A model generated the notes under the pieces. It was not told the origin of the DNA. It saw nothing but the letters and a program-made list of their open reading frames with translations, and ran no database searches. A program made the translations under genes and the position numbers. 64,000 nt of DNA from a virus: the IMG/VR virus record IMGVR_UViG_3300032288_001980, positions 1 through 64,000 of that record; one strand, given 5' to 3'. Shown here in pieces: positions 51,495 through 60,804 of the stretch; positions within the stretch are counted from its first letter, which is position 1, and every line of letters begins with the position of its first letter.

Positions 51495-52595
51495 ATGGAA
51501 AGAAAGCACCCGCTAGGACCAGCGACTACACAAAGTCAATTGCCCGAAGGCTACCAAATGAACTGGGCTGTAGCTAACGGCTGTCCCACTACATTCAGCT
51601 GGGAATACAACGACCATCGTAAAGAATTGTTGTCCTTGTACGAAAAGGGCAAGGCCGGCCAATGGGACGCACAAACAAGAATCGACTGGACTATAGAAAC
51701 AGACCCAACTAACCCAATGGGCATTGACGAAACTATTATTCCTTTATACGGTACAGATCTGTGGTCAAAACTTAGTGCTAAAACCAAAGACGATATCGTC
51801 TACGATTATAATGCTTACCTAATAGGTGCGTTCTTACATGGAGAACAGGGTGCGTTAATCAGCGCGGCTAAGATTATTGAAAGTGCTCCTGATCACGATG
51901 CCAAATGGCTAGCTACTACACAGGCCATTGACGAAAGTCGCCACATCGAAGCCTTTGGTAAGTTTGCACATAGAATTAACATGATACGCCCAGTGCAACG
52001 CAGTTTGATGAAAATGTACGAAGTTGCTTTTAAAAGCGACAAGTGGGACTTGGTATTTCTAAACAGTCACGTAGTAGCCGAGGGGTGGGGAATAGGAAGT
52101 ATGCAGTTGATGCGTGATAACGCTACTAATCCATTAGCTAAAAGTATGCTGGCCTACATTATGCAGGACGAAGCAAGACATATTGCGTTTGGACGTTATA
52201 TTCTTAAAGATTATTATAAAGGTCTAACTGCACAAGAACTAATGGACCGCGAGGACTATTTAATTGCTTGTGTAATGTGGCTATATGCCCGCTTGGATTT
52301 TAACGAAATCTTAGATCATCACTTGGATATGAAAGACGTAGGGCGCCAAATCAAAGAAAACGTCAGCTACCACAAAGTTAAAAAACACATGATGAGCAGA
52401 ATCGTTCCTATTATCAAGGATATTGGACTGCTGACCCCTAGACTGCAAAAGACGTTTGTAAAACTGGGTATCATTGAAAACGTTGACTTAAACTTTGATG
52501 ATATGTGGCGCGAAGATGATGCTATTGCTACCAGCATGGAAGAAACCATACGCAATAGACTACAGCAAGTAGGTGTCAATACTAATAATCTCTAA
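51495..52595 (+). CDS. ferritin-like di-iron oxygenase
   Basis: A 366-residue helical protein with the carboxylate-bridged di-iron ligand set: E117 (H-G-E-Q-G), E147-S-R-H150, E196 (AEGWG) and E226-A-R-H229 followed by I-A-F-G-R-Y. This is the pattern of R2-like and AurF-like oxygenases. It is not an obvious class I ribonucleotide reductase small chain, because the radical Tyr region and length differ. Substrate unknown; an N-oxygenase or aldehyde-type oxidation is possible. Confidence 0.78.
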   Translation: MERKHPLGPATTQSQLPEGYQMNWAVANGCPTTFSWEYNDHRKELLSLYEKGKAGQWDAQTRIDWTIETDPTNPMGIDETIIPLYGTDLWSKLSAKTKDDIVYDYNAYLIGAFLHGEQGALISAAKIIESAPDHDAKWLATTQAIDESRHIEAFGKFAHRINMIRPVQRSLMKMYEVAFKSDKWDLVFLNSHVVAEGWGIGSMQLMRDNATNPLAKSMLAYIMQDEARHIAFGRYILKDYYKGLTAQELMDREDYLIACVMWLYARLDFNEILDHHLDMKDVGRQIKENVSYHKVKKHMMSRIVPIIKDIGLLTPRLQKTFVKLGIIENVDLNFDDMWREDDAIATSMEETIRNRLQQVGVNTNNL

Positions 52596-52600
52596 GCAAA

Positions 52601-52646
52601 AATAAATGGTATAAATTCAATAAATACATGAATTGAGCCATTTATT
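52601..52646. repeat. inverted repeat around a late promoter
   Basis: AATAAATGG (52601-52609) and CCATTTATT (52638-52646) are perfect 9-bp arms enclosing AATAAATA (52619-52626). The right arm touches the ATG at 52647, so a cruciform or mRNA stem would hide the start. Confidence 0.75.
52619..52626 (+). promoter_or_regulatory. T4-type late promoter
   Basis: AATAAATA, 20 bases before the ATG at 52647, heading the run of tagged genes. Confidence 0.65.
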
Positions 52647-53873
52647 ATGCGATTACAAGAACTTCTAGCTGAAAATATCACATTACTCGAGTACAATCGA
52701 GATATCACCGCCCAAAACTATGGCAGGAAAATCGTCCCTATTGCTAGGAGAGATCGTAGTATACCCGCACAATTCAGAGATCCAGATCAAGTATCCGACG
52801 ACCAATTATTAGATTTAGTCATGGACCAAATCGAAAAGTCGGATCCCACACAAAATAAAGAATACGCACAGGCCCTAGCAAAAATATACGGACAAGGACA
52901 AACAAAGTTCGAAGACATGGGCAGTACATTATCAGATTATCTTATTAAATTTGATAAACTTAAACGCAAAAAAGTTATTCCTAGTCCTCGTAATGATTTT
53001 ATGCGCTATACTAATATTGGCGATTTTTTAAGTGTAGTTGACGAATATCCCGATGTAGACGAAAGCCCCGAAGCCAAAGGCAAATCCCACGAAATTTATA
53101 AAGATTCTGTTCTAAGAGTAATTCAACCTATTAACAAAGAAGCCGCTTGCTATTACGGACGTGGTACACGTTGGTGTACTGCGGCTAATACTAATAACAT
53201 GTTTGACACTTATGCCGGCAAGGGCGAATTGTTTATTCTTATACCTCAAAAGCCTGCATATAAAGATGAGAAATATCAACTGCATTTCGAAACTAGGCAG
53301 TTTATGAATGAAAAAGATCATCCTGTACCAATGATAGATCTTGTAAAAAGATTCCCGCAATTAAAACAAATATTCTACGATCAAGCACATAATCTTAATA
53401 TCAAAGCCTTGATACTTGACACAGAAGAATATGAAAAATTACTTAGAAAATTCCCAGAAGAAATAAGAAATCGTTTATTAGCATTTGTAAATGAAGACAC
53501 TGGTACTGTTATTAAAAATATGCTGGTACAATTACTTCACGACGCAAAAATTCTAAAAGAGTTAGTTGATCCAGACGAATTCAAAGAACTAGCATGGGAA
53601 GCCTTTAATGACGAAGGTTATGATTTAGTTAATAAAATTACTAGAACCATTCGTGATATTGATACATGGCAAGAGTTTGAAGCAAGATATGATATAGTCA
53701 GTGATGCAATAGCAGACTGGACGCAGGAAAAAGATTTTTATCAGTTAATCATGGACGAATTAGAAAGCATCGATGAGCTAGACCTACAGATGGACTGTGC
53801 AATAGGCATGAACGGTGAAATACTAAACTGGCTAGATGCGGCCATTGAACATAACGTAAGGGAACTAATATGA
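52647..53873 (+). CDS. tagged virion protein with 'GxGTRWCTA' domain
   Basis: A 408-residue protein opening MRLQELLAEN, the clearest capsid-targeting-like tag (site L-A-E). The central domain (about 115-260) has EAACYYGRGTRWCTAANTN and YQLHFETRQFMNEKDH, which recalls a domain found in many phage genomes without known function. The C-terminal part is acidic and helical. ATGA overlap with the next tagged gene. Confidence 0.75.
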   Translation: MRLQELLAENITLLEYNRDITAQNYGRKIVPIARRDRSIPAQFRDPDQVSDDQLLDLVMDQIEKSDPTQNKEYAQALAKIYGQGQTKFEDMGSTLSDYLIKFDKLKRKKVIPSPRNDFMRYTNIGDFLSVVDEYPDVDESPEAKGKSHEIYKDSVLRVIQPINKEAACYYGRGTRWCTAANTNNMFDTYAGKGELFILIPQKPAYKDEKYQLHFETRQFMNEKDHPVPMIDLVKRFPQLKQIFYDQAHNLNIKALILDTEEYEKLLRKFPEEIRNRLLAFVNEDTGTVIKNMLVQLLHDAKILKELVDPDEFKELAWEAFNDEGYDLVNKITRTIRDIDTWQEFEARYDIVSDAIADWTQEKDFYQLIMDELESIDELDLQMDCAIGMNGEILNWLDAAIEHNVRELI

Positions 53874-55354
53874 GAGCCAGTGAGCTTTTTGAATCAAAAC
53901 AGAAAAAATTAAATGGCCTTACGGTTATGAGCTTGGATCAATTTGTTGATCATGAACAACAGGACGTAGAAGAATCCGCAGGAGACAGTCAATGGCTGGA
54001 TCGAGCAGATGTCTTAATTAAAAAACTAGGTAGACTTGGCCAAGCAGTTGTGACAAATCCTATGCATTGGAGACGTTACGAGTCTGCTGTTGAAAATAAT
54101 GATACTGATTGGCTTTACAACTTTATTGCATATCACTTAAAGTCTAACACAAAAGAAATGCTAAAGCTCGATAACCTTATTGGTGACATAGGCGGCGGCC
54201 TAGGCAGGCTTACTGATTTTGCTTGGTCTGTTAAAGAAGGAAAATGGAAAGAAGATTTCTTAGAACCATGGGAAGAATACAAATCCAGCATGACTAGTGA
54301 AAGTCTGTCAGAAGCTCCATTTGGTCTAGGATCCAAGTATAGGGCAATGGACGACGATGAAATGCAGGATTTTTTAGGCCGCGTTAAAACTAAGACCAAA
54401 ACTAAAAGAGACAAGTTCGACTATCCTTACGTGCATGGCAGTAACGTTGAAATCAAGGACGAAAAAGGACACAAGTACGACTTGGATGCACTTAAGGCCA
54501 TGATCACTGCTAGACCAAAAAGTATATTAGGCCAAAACGCTAAAATGCAACACAGCGAAACCGGCAGTCAAGCAATCTATGACATTGGCTTACCAGCACT
54601 TAAAGGACTGGCAGTCAATGAAGAAACAGGTGAGTTTGTAGTAGTAGATACTTGCCCGGGCGCCGGCGCTTGTAAAACTTACTGTTATGCAATGCAGGGC
54701 GGCTATGTTATGTTTAAAGCTTCTAGTATGAGCAGTACTAGATTGTTAAACTTCTTATTAAACGATCCTGAAGGCTTTGCAAGTATGCTTAACACAGAAA
54801 TAGAAAAATCTAAAGCCAAGCTGGGTAAAAAGAATGTTAAGATGGTAGTTCGTTGGCACGATGCCGGAGACTTTTTTAGTCCTGAATATCTAGATGTTGC
54901 TTATCAAATTGCTAATGATAATCCTGACGTAGAGTTTTATGCTTATACCAAGATAGCTGACGTAGCTACTGCAAGTCGTCCTAAGAATTTCCGTATGAAC
55001 TTTAGCGGAGGCGCACATACCAGTCAGGAAAAGAAAGTAGACTTTCAAAGAGTCAAGCACAGCAAGGTTGTGCCGCAAGAAATGTTTTGGGACTTGATTG
55101 CACGTGATGGTAACAAGCTAATTAAAGATGCCAAAGACCGTATGCAATTTAAGTCCGGTGCAGAGTTAGAAGAATTTAAACAGCGCATGGCTAAAAAGTA
55201 TGCATTAGATACCAGCAGTATCATTACATATGATGAAATGATGCGTACTCCCGAAGGTGATAAAAACAAATGGAATGTTATTGTAATGCCTGGCGACGGT
55301 GACAACGCAGCCAATAGAGATGATGTTTTAGGTAGCTATTTGCTATTCCATTGA
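53870..55354 (+). CDS. tagged protein with Gp88-type domain
   Basis: A 494-residue protein opening MRASELFESKQ (site L-F-E). Residues 35-150 form a helical domain. The C-terminal domain has C-P-G-A-G-A-C-K-T-Y-C-Y-A-M-Q-G-G-Y, then VRWHDAGDFFSPEYL, which fits the phage Gp88 family, with Cys suited to a metal cluster. The joining of a tag, a helical domain and this cluster domain suggests a packaged enzyme. Function unknown. Confidence 0.75.
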   Translation: MRASELFESKQKKLNGLTVMSLDQFVDHEQQDVEESAGDSQWLDRADVLIKKLGRLGQAVVTNPMHWRRYESAVENNDTDWLYNFIAYHLKSNTKEMLKLDNLIGDIGGGLGRLTDFAWSVKEGKWKEDFLEPWEEYKSSMTSESLSEAPFGLGSKYRAMDDDEMQDFLGRVKTKTKTKRDKFDYPYVHGSNVEIKDEKGHKYDLDALKAMITARPKSILGQNAKMQHSETGSQAIYDIGLPALKGLAVNEETGEFVVVDTCPGAGACKTYCYAMQGGYVMFKASSMSSTRLLNFLLNDPEGFASMLNTEIEKSKAKLGKKNVKMVVRWHDAGDFFSPEYLDVAYQIANDNPDVEFYAYTKIADVATASRPKNFRMNFSGGAHTSQEKKVDFQRVKHSKVVPQEMFWDLIARDGNKLIKDAKDRMQFKSGAELEEFKQRMAKKYALDTSSIITYDEMMRTPEGDKNKWNVIVMPGDGDNAANRDDVLGSYLLFH

Positions 55355-55355
55355 T

Positions 55356-56195
55356 ATGAGACTACAAGAATTATTAAATGAAGCACCTCTAGTAGATTAT
55401 GAACCTTTTGGTGACTTTAATAAGCCGGGCCCGTTTAGGGGACCTGACAAAAAACTAGTGCCTCATCCTGTTAACAAAGTTAAGGCCATAAAGTTTTTTG
55501 AAAAGACACCTTTTGATTTTAGATTGTTTTTTAGTAATGTATCGGGTACCGGGCGCTACAGTGAATACGGACCGATGACTCCAAGTAATGTGGAAATCAT
55601 ATTTGGTGATGAAGGTAAAGAAATTGTCAAAGGTCACGAAGATGCAATTACAGTAGTATTTGTGGGCAACAAAGGTGATGCTAAACGTATGCTGACTCCA
55701 TGGGTTATGGCACATAGATTCGGCCATGCTATTGTAGCTGGTGGTAGGGGTAGCAGTGGAGATCCTGCTTGGCAAGAAGCAGAAAGTCACTTCTTTAGAA
55801 CTATCAATCAAATTCTTCAGGATTTTTATGGCAACAGAGGTAACCCAGGTGGACAATTAAAGTTTGAACTCAGTAAAGAATACAATGCTTTATTCAATGC
55901 TATTGGCACACAACGCAGTAGTAGGGAAGGTGATATTAAAAGACCCTACGAGTTTTTATATGAACTATTTGCACAGTACTTGGGCACTGGCAACGTAACA
56001 CTAAATCCGTTGCCAGTTAGTATCGGCTATGGACGGCAAGCATGGGGCAACCCTAGTCGTCAGTTAACTATACGTTCAGAAGAACTAAGAGACGAACAAG
56101 AAAGACGTCAAACAACAGAAGTTTTAGCTAGGGATATGGAACTGTTGTTTAATGACGTTTTGGGTAATTCTGTGGGAAAAATATATGTTATGTGA
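55356..56195 (+). CDS. tagged protein with HRFGH motif
   Basis: A 279-residue protein opening MRLQELLNEAPLVDYE (site L-N-E). It contains W-V-M-A-H-R-F-G-H-A-I, a helix in which the Glu of a zincin HExxH is replaced by Arg, so a metalloprotease-derived fold without the usual catalysis is possible. The rest is mixed and unrecognised. It lies one base after the Gp88-like gene. Confidence 0.7.
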   Translation: MRLQELLNEAPLVDYEPFGDFNKPGPFRGPDKKLVPHPVNKVKAIKFFEKTPFDFRLFFSNVSGTGRYSEYGPMTPSNVEIIFGDEGKEIVKGHEDAITVVFVGNKGDAKRMLTPWVMAHRFGHAIVAGGRGSSGDPAWQEAESHFFRTINQILQDFYGNRGNPGGQLKFELSKEYNALFNAIGTQRSSREGDIKRPYEFLYELFAQYLGTGNVTLNPLPVSIGYGRQAWGNPSRQLTIRSEELRDEQERRQTTEVLARDMELLFNDVLGNSVGKIYVM

Positions 56196-56274
56196 ACGAA
56201 ATAATGAATATCCTGTGTATCCTCCACAGGAAGGCGAGTGGGATAGACCCTTAAACCCATATAGTCCAGTATAA
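56185..56274 (+). CDS. possible 29-residue Pro-rich peptide
   Basis: A short frame beginning MLCERNNEYPVYPPQEGEW, overlapping the previous stop and ending inside the late promoter of the next gene. Its composition (many Pro/Asn/Tyr) looks biased rather than random, but no ribosome binding site is seen. Weak. Confidence 0.3.
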   Translation: MLCERNNEYPVYPPQEGEWDRPLNPYSPV

Positions 56275-56277
56275 ATA
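56270..56277 (+). promoter_or_regulatory. T4-type late promoter, exact T4 consensus
   Basis: TATAAATA, 5 bases before the ATG at 56283. If it is used for that gene, the transcript has almost no leader. Confidence 0.65.
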
Positions 56278-56282
56278 TAATT

Positions 56283-56630
56283 ATGAGATTAACTGAGCTT
56301 AAATCTGGTATTAATACACTTGGACGTACTGGCGCGGGCGATGTCGAAATCGCACGACTAGCCCGTAGAGCTCGTAGTATGTACCCCAATTTAGGTCATG
56401 ACGATTTAGAAGCTGTACTAAAATACTTGGAGCTTGGCTTAGAAAAAGACCAAAGCGACATAGACGATGTAGAGCGCAATGATGCAGAGCAAGAGCATGA
56501 GCTGAATAAAATGGACAAAGAAATTGATCAACTTGACAAAGAAGTTGACGATTTAGAATCCAGAGAAGAAACGGATAGGGAACTGATCGCCAATCTCCGT
56601 GACACCATAAGAATATTACAATCAAGATGA
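56283..56630 (+). CDS. tagged coiled-coil protein
   Basis: A 115-residue protein opening MRLTELKSG. Residues 15-55 hold two helices (RLARRARSMYPNL), residues 55-113 a charged coiled coil (ELNKMDKEIDQLDKEVDDLE). The tag lacks a clear [LIV]xE site nearby. It overlaps the next gene by ATGA. Confidence 0.72.
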   Translation: MRLTELKSGINTLGRTGAGDVEIARLARRARSMYPNLGHDDLEAVLKYLELGLEKDQSDIDDVERNDAEQEHELNKMDKEIDQLDKEVDDLESREETDRELIANLRDTIRILQSR

Positions 56631-57736
56631 GATTACAAGAATTAGTTGAAAACACATCCGGTGCTTTTGCTGCCGTTAGCGCACCAATCGGCTCTATGCA
56701 ACGTAGAGTGAAAAAAGTAAAAGAAGATAGCGACAGCAGAGAAGCAGTATCTAATGCTATTTCACGTCGCATCCTAACTCGCCACCCAGAATTACTACAA
56801 AAATATGGCCCTGTACAGGTTATGGACGCTATTGACTCTGTGGCTGATTTTGTGGGAGATGTAGATGAAATTGGAACTAGCGATGTATCTGGATGGGTCA
56901 TGCAGGTAGCTGATATGCTTGAAGAACACGGTGATTCAAGTCGATTAGGAGAAACTAACAAATATCGCCTTAAACCTCCCCCAGGTTACGGAGATTACTC
57001 CAAAGGCGCCCACAATTCAGATGGCACTGCTTCTAAACAACGTGAAATAGACAGAGAGTTTGACAAACAAGAATACGAGTATAGCCGTAGAAGAGAAGAG
57101 GAAGAAGAACGTAAGAGTCGTACAGTGGGCGAATCAACAGAAGAAGATATTATAAATTCAGGTATGCCTTTAAAACACATCGAACGAGAACTGCAACACT
57201 CTGGTCTTGAACTCGACATTCGTCGTTTTCTAAGATGGGCCATTGACAATGGTAGTTCTCACATAGAAGATGCTATAGAACTTGCCGACAAAGCTATAGC
57301 AAAGTATCCACAAGAAACCAAAGAAATAGTTTATCCTTTGCATCGTCTAAAAAAACTACTAAACAATGGTGTCGACGAAGCCGCGCCGTTCCCAGTTAAG
57401 ATGGCAGCTGGTTTAGGCATGGGCGCACTAAGTGGTACTGGTGGTGTTATTATAGGCAGTATGTTGGGTGGTATTTTTGCTCCTATCATAGGAGGTTACA
57501 CCGGTTATCAAGGCGCTAAATTAGGCATGAAAGCCGCAGATGACATTTGGGATTGGGCCAGTAGAAAGCTAGGCGGTAAAGAAGAAGATGCGGCTTTTGC
57601 ACATATCAGAGCTGCCGCCGCTGGTAAAGATACCTTTGAATTCAACGGCAAAGAATACGAAGTTACATTACCTAAAACCGATGTTAATAAAGCTATTCAG
57701 GCTGTTAAGCAAGTTGCTGAAGCTAGATTAGCTTAA
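56627..57736 (+). CDS. tagged protein with glycine-zipper membrane segment
   Basis: A 369-residue protein opening MRLQELVENTSG (site L-V-E). It has a helical N-domain, a highly charged linker (REEEEERKSRTVGES), and near residue 265 a Gly-rich hydrophobic hairpin (GALSGTGGVIIGSMLGGIF, then PIIGGYTGYQG), the glycine-zipper pattern that inserts in membranes. A small beta module ends the protein. As a packaged protein it could form a membrane channel during DNA entry. Confidence 0.72.
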   Translation: MRLQELVENTSGAFAAVSAPIGSMQRRVKKVKEDSDSREAVSNAISRRILTRHPELLQKYGPVQVMDAIDSVADFVGDVDEIGTSDVSGWVMQVADMLEEHGDSSRLGETNKYRLKPPPGYGDYSKGAHNSDGTASKQREIDREFDKQEYEYSRRREEEEERKSRTVGESTEEDIINSGMPLKHIERELQHSGLELDIRRFLRWAIDNGSSHIEDAIELADKAIAKYPQETKEIVYPLHRLKKLLNNGVDEAAPFPVKMAAGLGMGALSGTGGVIIGSMLGGIFAPIIGGYTGYQGAKLGMKAADDIWDWASRKLGGKEEDAAFAHIRAAAAGKDTFEFNGKEYEVTLPKTDVNKAIQAVKQVAEARLA

Positions 57737-57755
57737 TCATTTAATTTCATTTTCG

Positions 57756-57763
57756 GATAAATA
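57756..57763 (+). promoter_or_regulatory. T4-type late promoter
   Basis: GATAAATA, 46 bases before the ATG at 57810. Confidence 0.6.
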
Positions 57764-57809
57764 ATACTGAAAATCCCATTTATTGGGTAAGAATTCTGCG
57801 AGCCAATTT

Positions 57810-58904
57810 ATGAGTAAAAAATCAATCCAAGAACAGTTAGTCGAAAGCGTTTTAGACGACAGCGACGATGCTGGCTTCATGGCAAAAAGCAATTTATATA
57901 ATGCTATCAAAAATGCAATTCAATTGCATAGAATCATTAAAGATACAGATAACTTAGAACCATGGGTTTTAGAAAAAATTGCTATTGCCGCAGACTATAT
58001 CGATACTGTTAAGGATTATGTAGAATACAAAAGCATTCACGATAACGAATTCCAGTTGGACGGTACTTATGCTCAGGGGCACGGGCACCATGAATATGAA
58101 GAAAGTGCGATAAGCGAAGCCTACGATAAGAGTTTCTTTGTTGTTGCTGATATAGGCCAGGGCAAACAGACTTTTAGAGCGCAAGGTCAAAACGAAGAAG
58201 ATGCTCGCAAAAAGTTTTTAAGTCAACACCCTGGTGCTAAAGTTCTTCATGTAGTATTGAATACCTTTGAAAATGTTAACGAGGCCGGCGAACAGCAAGA
58301 TCCCAATGCGGCTGCTGACCCAACACAAAACCAAGCCGCACCTGCACAAGAGCCTGCTCCAGCACCGCAAGCAGGCGCACTAGCAACAGAACCTGCCGAT
58401 CCGCAAACTCAAGCAGACATCGGTAAGATCCTAGATGGCATCAAAGCTATTCAAAAATATGCTAAGAGCAGAGATGACTTAGATCCCGAATTTGACAAAG
58501 ACAAGTTAGTTAAACTAGTAAGCAAAAAGATTCAAGGCACACAGCCTGAAGATGCAGAAAAAATTGCTAACTTTATTTTAGATACAGTTTCCGAAAGTGC
58601 TGTAATGGAAAAGGCCAAAAGCAAAGCACAACAGCGTTTCATGGGCATGGTACATGCCGCACAAAAAGGCGAAAAGCCTGCTAGTAAAGAAGTTGCTAAA
58701 GTAGCCAAAGACATGCCTAAAAAAGCAGCCAAAGACTTTGCCAAAACCAAACATAAAGGCCTTCCTGAAAAAGTTAAAGAAACAGCAAACTTAATGGATG
58801 AGTGGAATCAATATAAATTAGCTACTACTCGTTCCACAAGTAATGAATCTGTAGAAGCAGAAGCAATGGCACGTATGGCCAGAATGTTTGCAGGTAAAAA
58901 ATAA
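57810..58904 (+). CDS. virion-associated protein with DUF3008-like domain
   Basis: A 364-residue protein starting MSKKSIQEQLVESVLDD, a looser tag with site L-V-E. The N-domain FMAKSNLYNAIKNAIQLH is helical. A Pro/Ala/Gln linker (about 170-200) follows, and the C-terminal region KAKSKAQQRFMGMVHAAQKG plus KDMPKKAAKDFAKTKHKGLP fits DUF3008. The start at 57810 is chosen over an upstream TTG. The next gene overlaps by TAATG. Confidence 0.75.
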   Translation: MSKKSIQEQLVESVLDDSDDAGFMAKSNLYNAIKNAIQLHRIIKDTDNLEPWVLEKIAIAADYIDTVKDYVEYKSIHDNEFQLDGTYAQGHGHHEYEESAISEAYDKSFFVVADIGQGKQTFRAQGQNEEDARKKFLSQHPGAKVLHVVLNTFENVNEAGEQQDPNAAADPTQNQAAPAQEPAPAPQAGALATEPADPQTQADIGKILDGIKAIQKYAKSRDDLDPEFDKDKLVKLVSKKIQGTQPEDAEKIANFILDTVSESAVMEKAKSKAQQRFMGMVHAAQKGEKPASKEVAKVAKDMPKKAAKDFAKTKHKGLPEKVKETANLMDEWNQYKLATTRSTSNESVEAEAMARMARMFAGKK

Positions 58905-60151
58905 TGCCAACACCTACTCCGATGACTCCTGCTAAACCTATTGCTCCTGGTGCAACTAAACCACAAGGAACAACAGCGCCAGGAGCGCCTAATCAGCAAA
59001 ATGCTAACACACCTGGTCAAAATTCAGACGAGGTTGTTCGTAATCCGGGTGAAAAGATTTACAGTTTAAAAACACAAAAAGATCCAAACGGATCAATGAC
59101 TGTTTTTGCTAAAAACGAAATGGAAGCAAAAGCAAAATATCAGCAAATGGGCGCACCAATGGGCACAGTTGCACAAGCTATCGAAGTTAAAGAGGATAAA
59201 GCTATGACATATCAAGAACGTGTAGCACAATTTCATGAATCATCATTTCCTACATTAGAAGATGCAATCGTAGGAACACTACATGATCACTTATTAGAAA
59301 ATGGTGTTGATTTTTATGTTGACGGTGCTATTAAAACACGCAGTCAACAGACTGCATTAGACATTGTAGAAACTCTACAACAGTTCAGCACTGATTTTAT
59401 TCCTTTCGTTGTTGAAAGTGATGGCGAGTATATTATCAAAGTAGGTACTTTAGAAGAGGATACGTTATTAGAGGACGAGGTTAACTTACCTGACCCTACA
59501 CGTATTTCTGTAAAACAAAATGCCGCTGGTGCTTTTAAAGTATATGTAGGTGAAGATGTTGCAGACACATTTGATAGCATAAAAAGTGCTTCAAAGTATA
59601 TCCAAACACTTGTGTCTGAGACACGAGCACAATTTGATGAACTGGATGAAATGTTCCAGTACACTATCGGAGTAAGTATGGTTAATGAAGGCAAAAAGAA
59701 AATGGCTAAAGAAGGCAATGCCTTCGACTGGAAAAACAAAGAAGACGACGATAAGCCAAAAGTCGGCGATAAAAAGCGTACTAGCAAGGGCGAAGTAGAA
59801 TATACTAAAACTGGATTAATCCACAGAGCACGTCAGAACTATGGCGGTGCTGATTCCGAAGAGGATACAGCAGACGGAAAAGATCCAGCAACAGGCGAAA
59901 AGCGTGGCCGTGGTCGTCCACGTACTCGTCCACTACCTGATCCTGACGCTCCTAAGCGTGGTCGTGGTCGCCCAAAGAAAGTTAAAGAAGCACAAGCCAG
60001 CTTGTCTAATCTTAAAAAGCAAGTTAAAGAAACACTACGTAAGATCGAAAGCCTAAGTGAAAGCCAGCGCAGTAATCCTAAGGTAGCCGAAGTAGTACAA
60101 AGACTACACGAATCAGTCACTAAGGCAGTTGCCGCGGCACGTATGCTATGA
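58904..60151 (+). CDS. AT-hook DNA-binding phage protein
   Basis: A 415-residue protein with a disordered Pro/Thr start (MPTPTPMTPAKPIAPG), an alpha/beta middle, and two AT-hooks near residues 328 and 346 (GEKRGRGRPRTRP and PKRGRGRPKKVKE), followed by a coiled coil. AT-hooks bind the minor groove of AT-rich DNA, such as this genome. Late neighbours suggest a head or nucleoid protein. It overlaps the next tagged gene by ATGA. Confidence 0.8.
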   Translation: MPTPTPMTPAKPIAPGATKPQGTTAPGAPNQQNANTPGQNSDEVVRNPGEKIYSLKTQKDPNGSMTVFAKNEMEAKAKYQQMGAPMGTVAQAIEVKEDKAMTYQERVAQFHESSFPTLEDAIVGTLHDHLLENGVDFYVDGAIKTRSQQTALDIVETLQQFSTDFIPFVVESDGEYIIKVGTLEEDTLLEDEVNLPDPTRISVKQNAAGAFKVYVGEDVADTFDSIKSASKYIQTLVSETRAQFDELDEMFQYTIGVSMVNEGKKKMAKEGNAFDWKNKEDDDKPKVGDKKRTSKGEVEYTKTGLIHRARQNYGGADSEEDTADGKDPATGEKRGRGRPRTRPLPDPDAPKRGRGRPKKVKEAQASLSNLKKQVKETLRKIESLSESQRSNPKVAEVVQRLHESVTKAVAAARML

Positions 60152-60318
60152 GATTACACGAGCTAGTAGAATCAAAAAGCAAACTTGGTACCGATTACAC
60201 TACAGACAAAGTGTTTTCAGACCAAGTCAAAGCCACCGACAAAGCCACGAAAATGCCTGTTGCCCAATGGGGTACTAAGCATCCGTTTAACGGCAAGCTA
60301 GTAGGCGGCGGAGTATAA
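60148..60318 (+). CDS. 56-residue tagged peptide
   Basis: A short protein, MRLHELVESKSKLGTDYTTD at its start and ending LVGGGV. The tag (site L-V-E) makes up a sixth of it, so the mature product would be about 48 residues, similar in size to packaged internal peptides. It fits exactly between the AT-hook gene (ATGA) and dps. Confidence 0.75.
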   Translation: MRLHELVESKSKLGTDYTTDKVFSDQVKATDKATKMPVAQWGTKHPFNGKLVGGGV

Positions 60319-60319
60319 C

Positions 60320-60760
60320 ATGGAACAACTAGTACAAGAAATGAAAGTGCTACATGCTAGCACATTTTCTTTATATTTAAAGGCACACAACTATCACTGG
60401 AACGTAGAAGGTATTCACTTTCCGCAGTTTCATGCATTTTTTGAAGACTTATACAACGAATTATGGACAGCAGTAGATCCTATTGCAGAAAATATTCGTA
60501 AGCTAGGCTCGTTTACGCCTGGCAGTTTATCTAGATTTAATGAATTAACTATTGTTGAAGATGAATTAAAAATTCCTACTGCTATGGATATGGTAGCCAA
60601 GTTACACGACGACAACGAAAGAGTAATTGGACTATTATACAGAGTGTACGAACTAGCAGAAGGTGCCAAGGAGCTTGGATTAAGCAATTTTATCCAAGAC
60701 AGAATTGACGTACACAAAAAACATGCGTGGATGTTAAGAAGTATTCTACGTAGAAACTAA
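60320..60760 (+). CDS. dps: Dps-like ferritin
   Basis: A 146-residue Dps/ferritin-like protein. The ferroxidase-centre pattern is present: A-H23-N-Y-H26-W-N-V-E-G, then F-H38-A-F-F-E-D-L-Y-N-E. It stores iron and shields DNA from peroxide. It begins one base after the tagged peptide and is closed by its own terminator. Confidence 0.88.
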   Translation: MEQLVQEMKVLHASTFSLYLKAHNYHWNVEGIHFPQFHAFFEDLYNELWTAVDPIAENIRKLGSFTPGSLSRFNELTIVEDELKIPTAMDMVAKLHDDNERVIGLLYRVYELAEGAKELGLSNFIQDRIDVHKKHAWMLRSILRRN

Positions 60761-60771
60761 TCAGTTTCCCC

Positions 60772-60793
60772 GGGCTACTAAGTAGCCCTTTTC
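60772..60793 (+). terminator. rho-independent terminator
   Basis: GGGCTAC-TAA-GTAGCCC followed by TTTT, 12 bases after the dps stop. Confidence 0.9.
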
Positions 60794-60804
60794 ATTTTAT
60801 CGAT

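Noticed and set aside
51495-52595. Class I ribonucleotide reductase small subunit
   Set aside because: The di-iron ligand set is present, but spacing, the radical-Tyr region and the absence of a large subunit nearby argue for another di-iron oxygenase.
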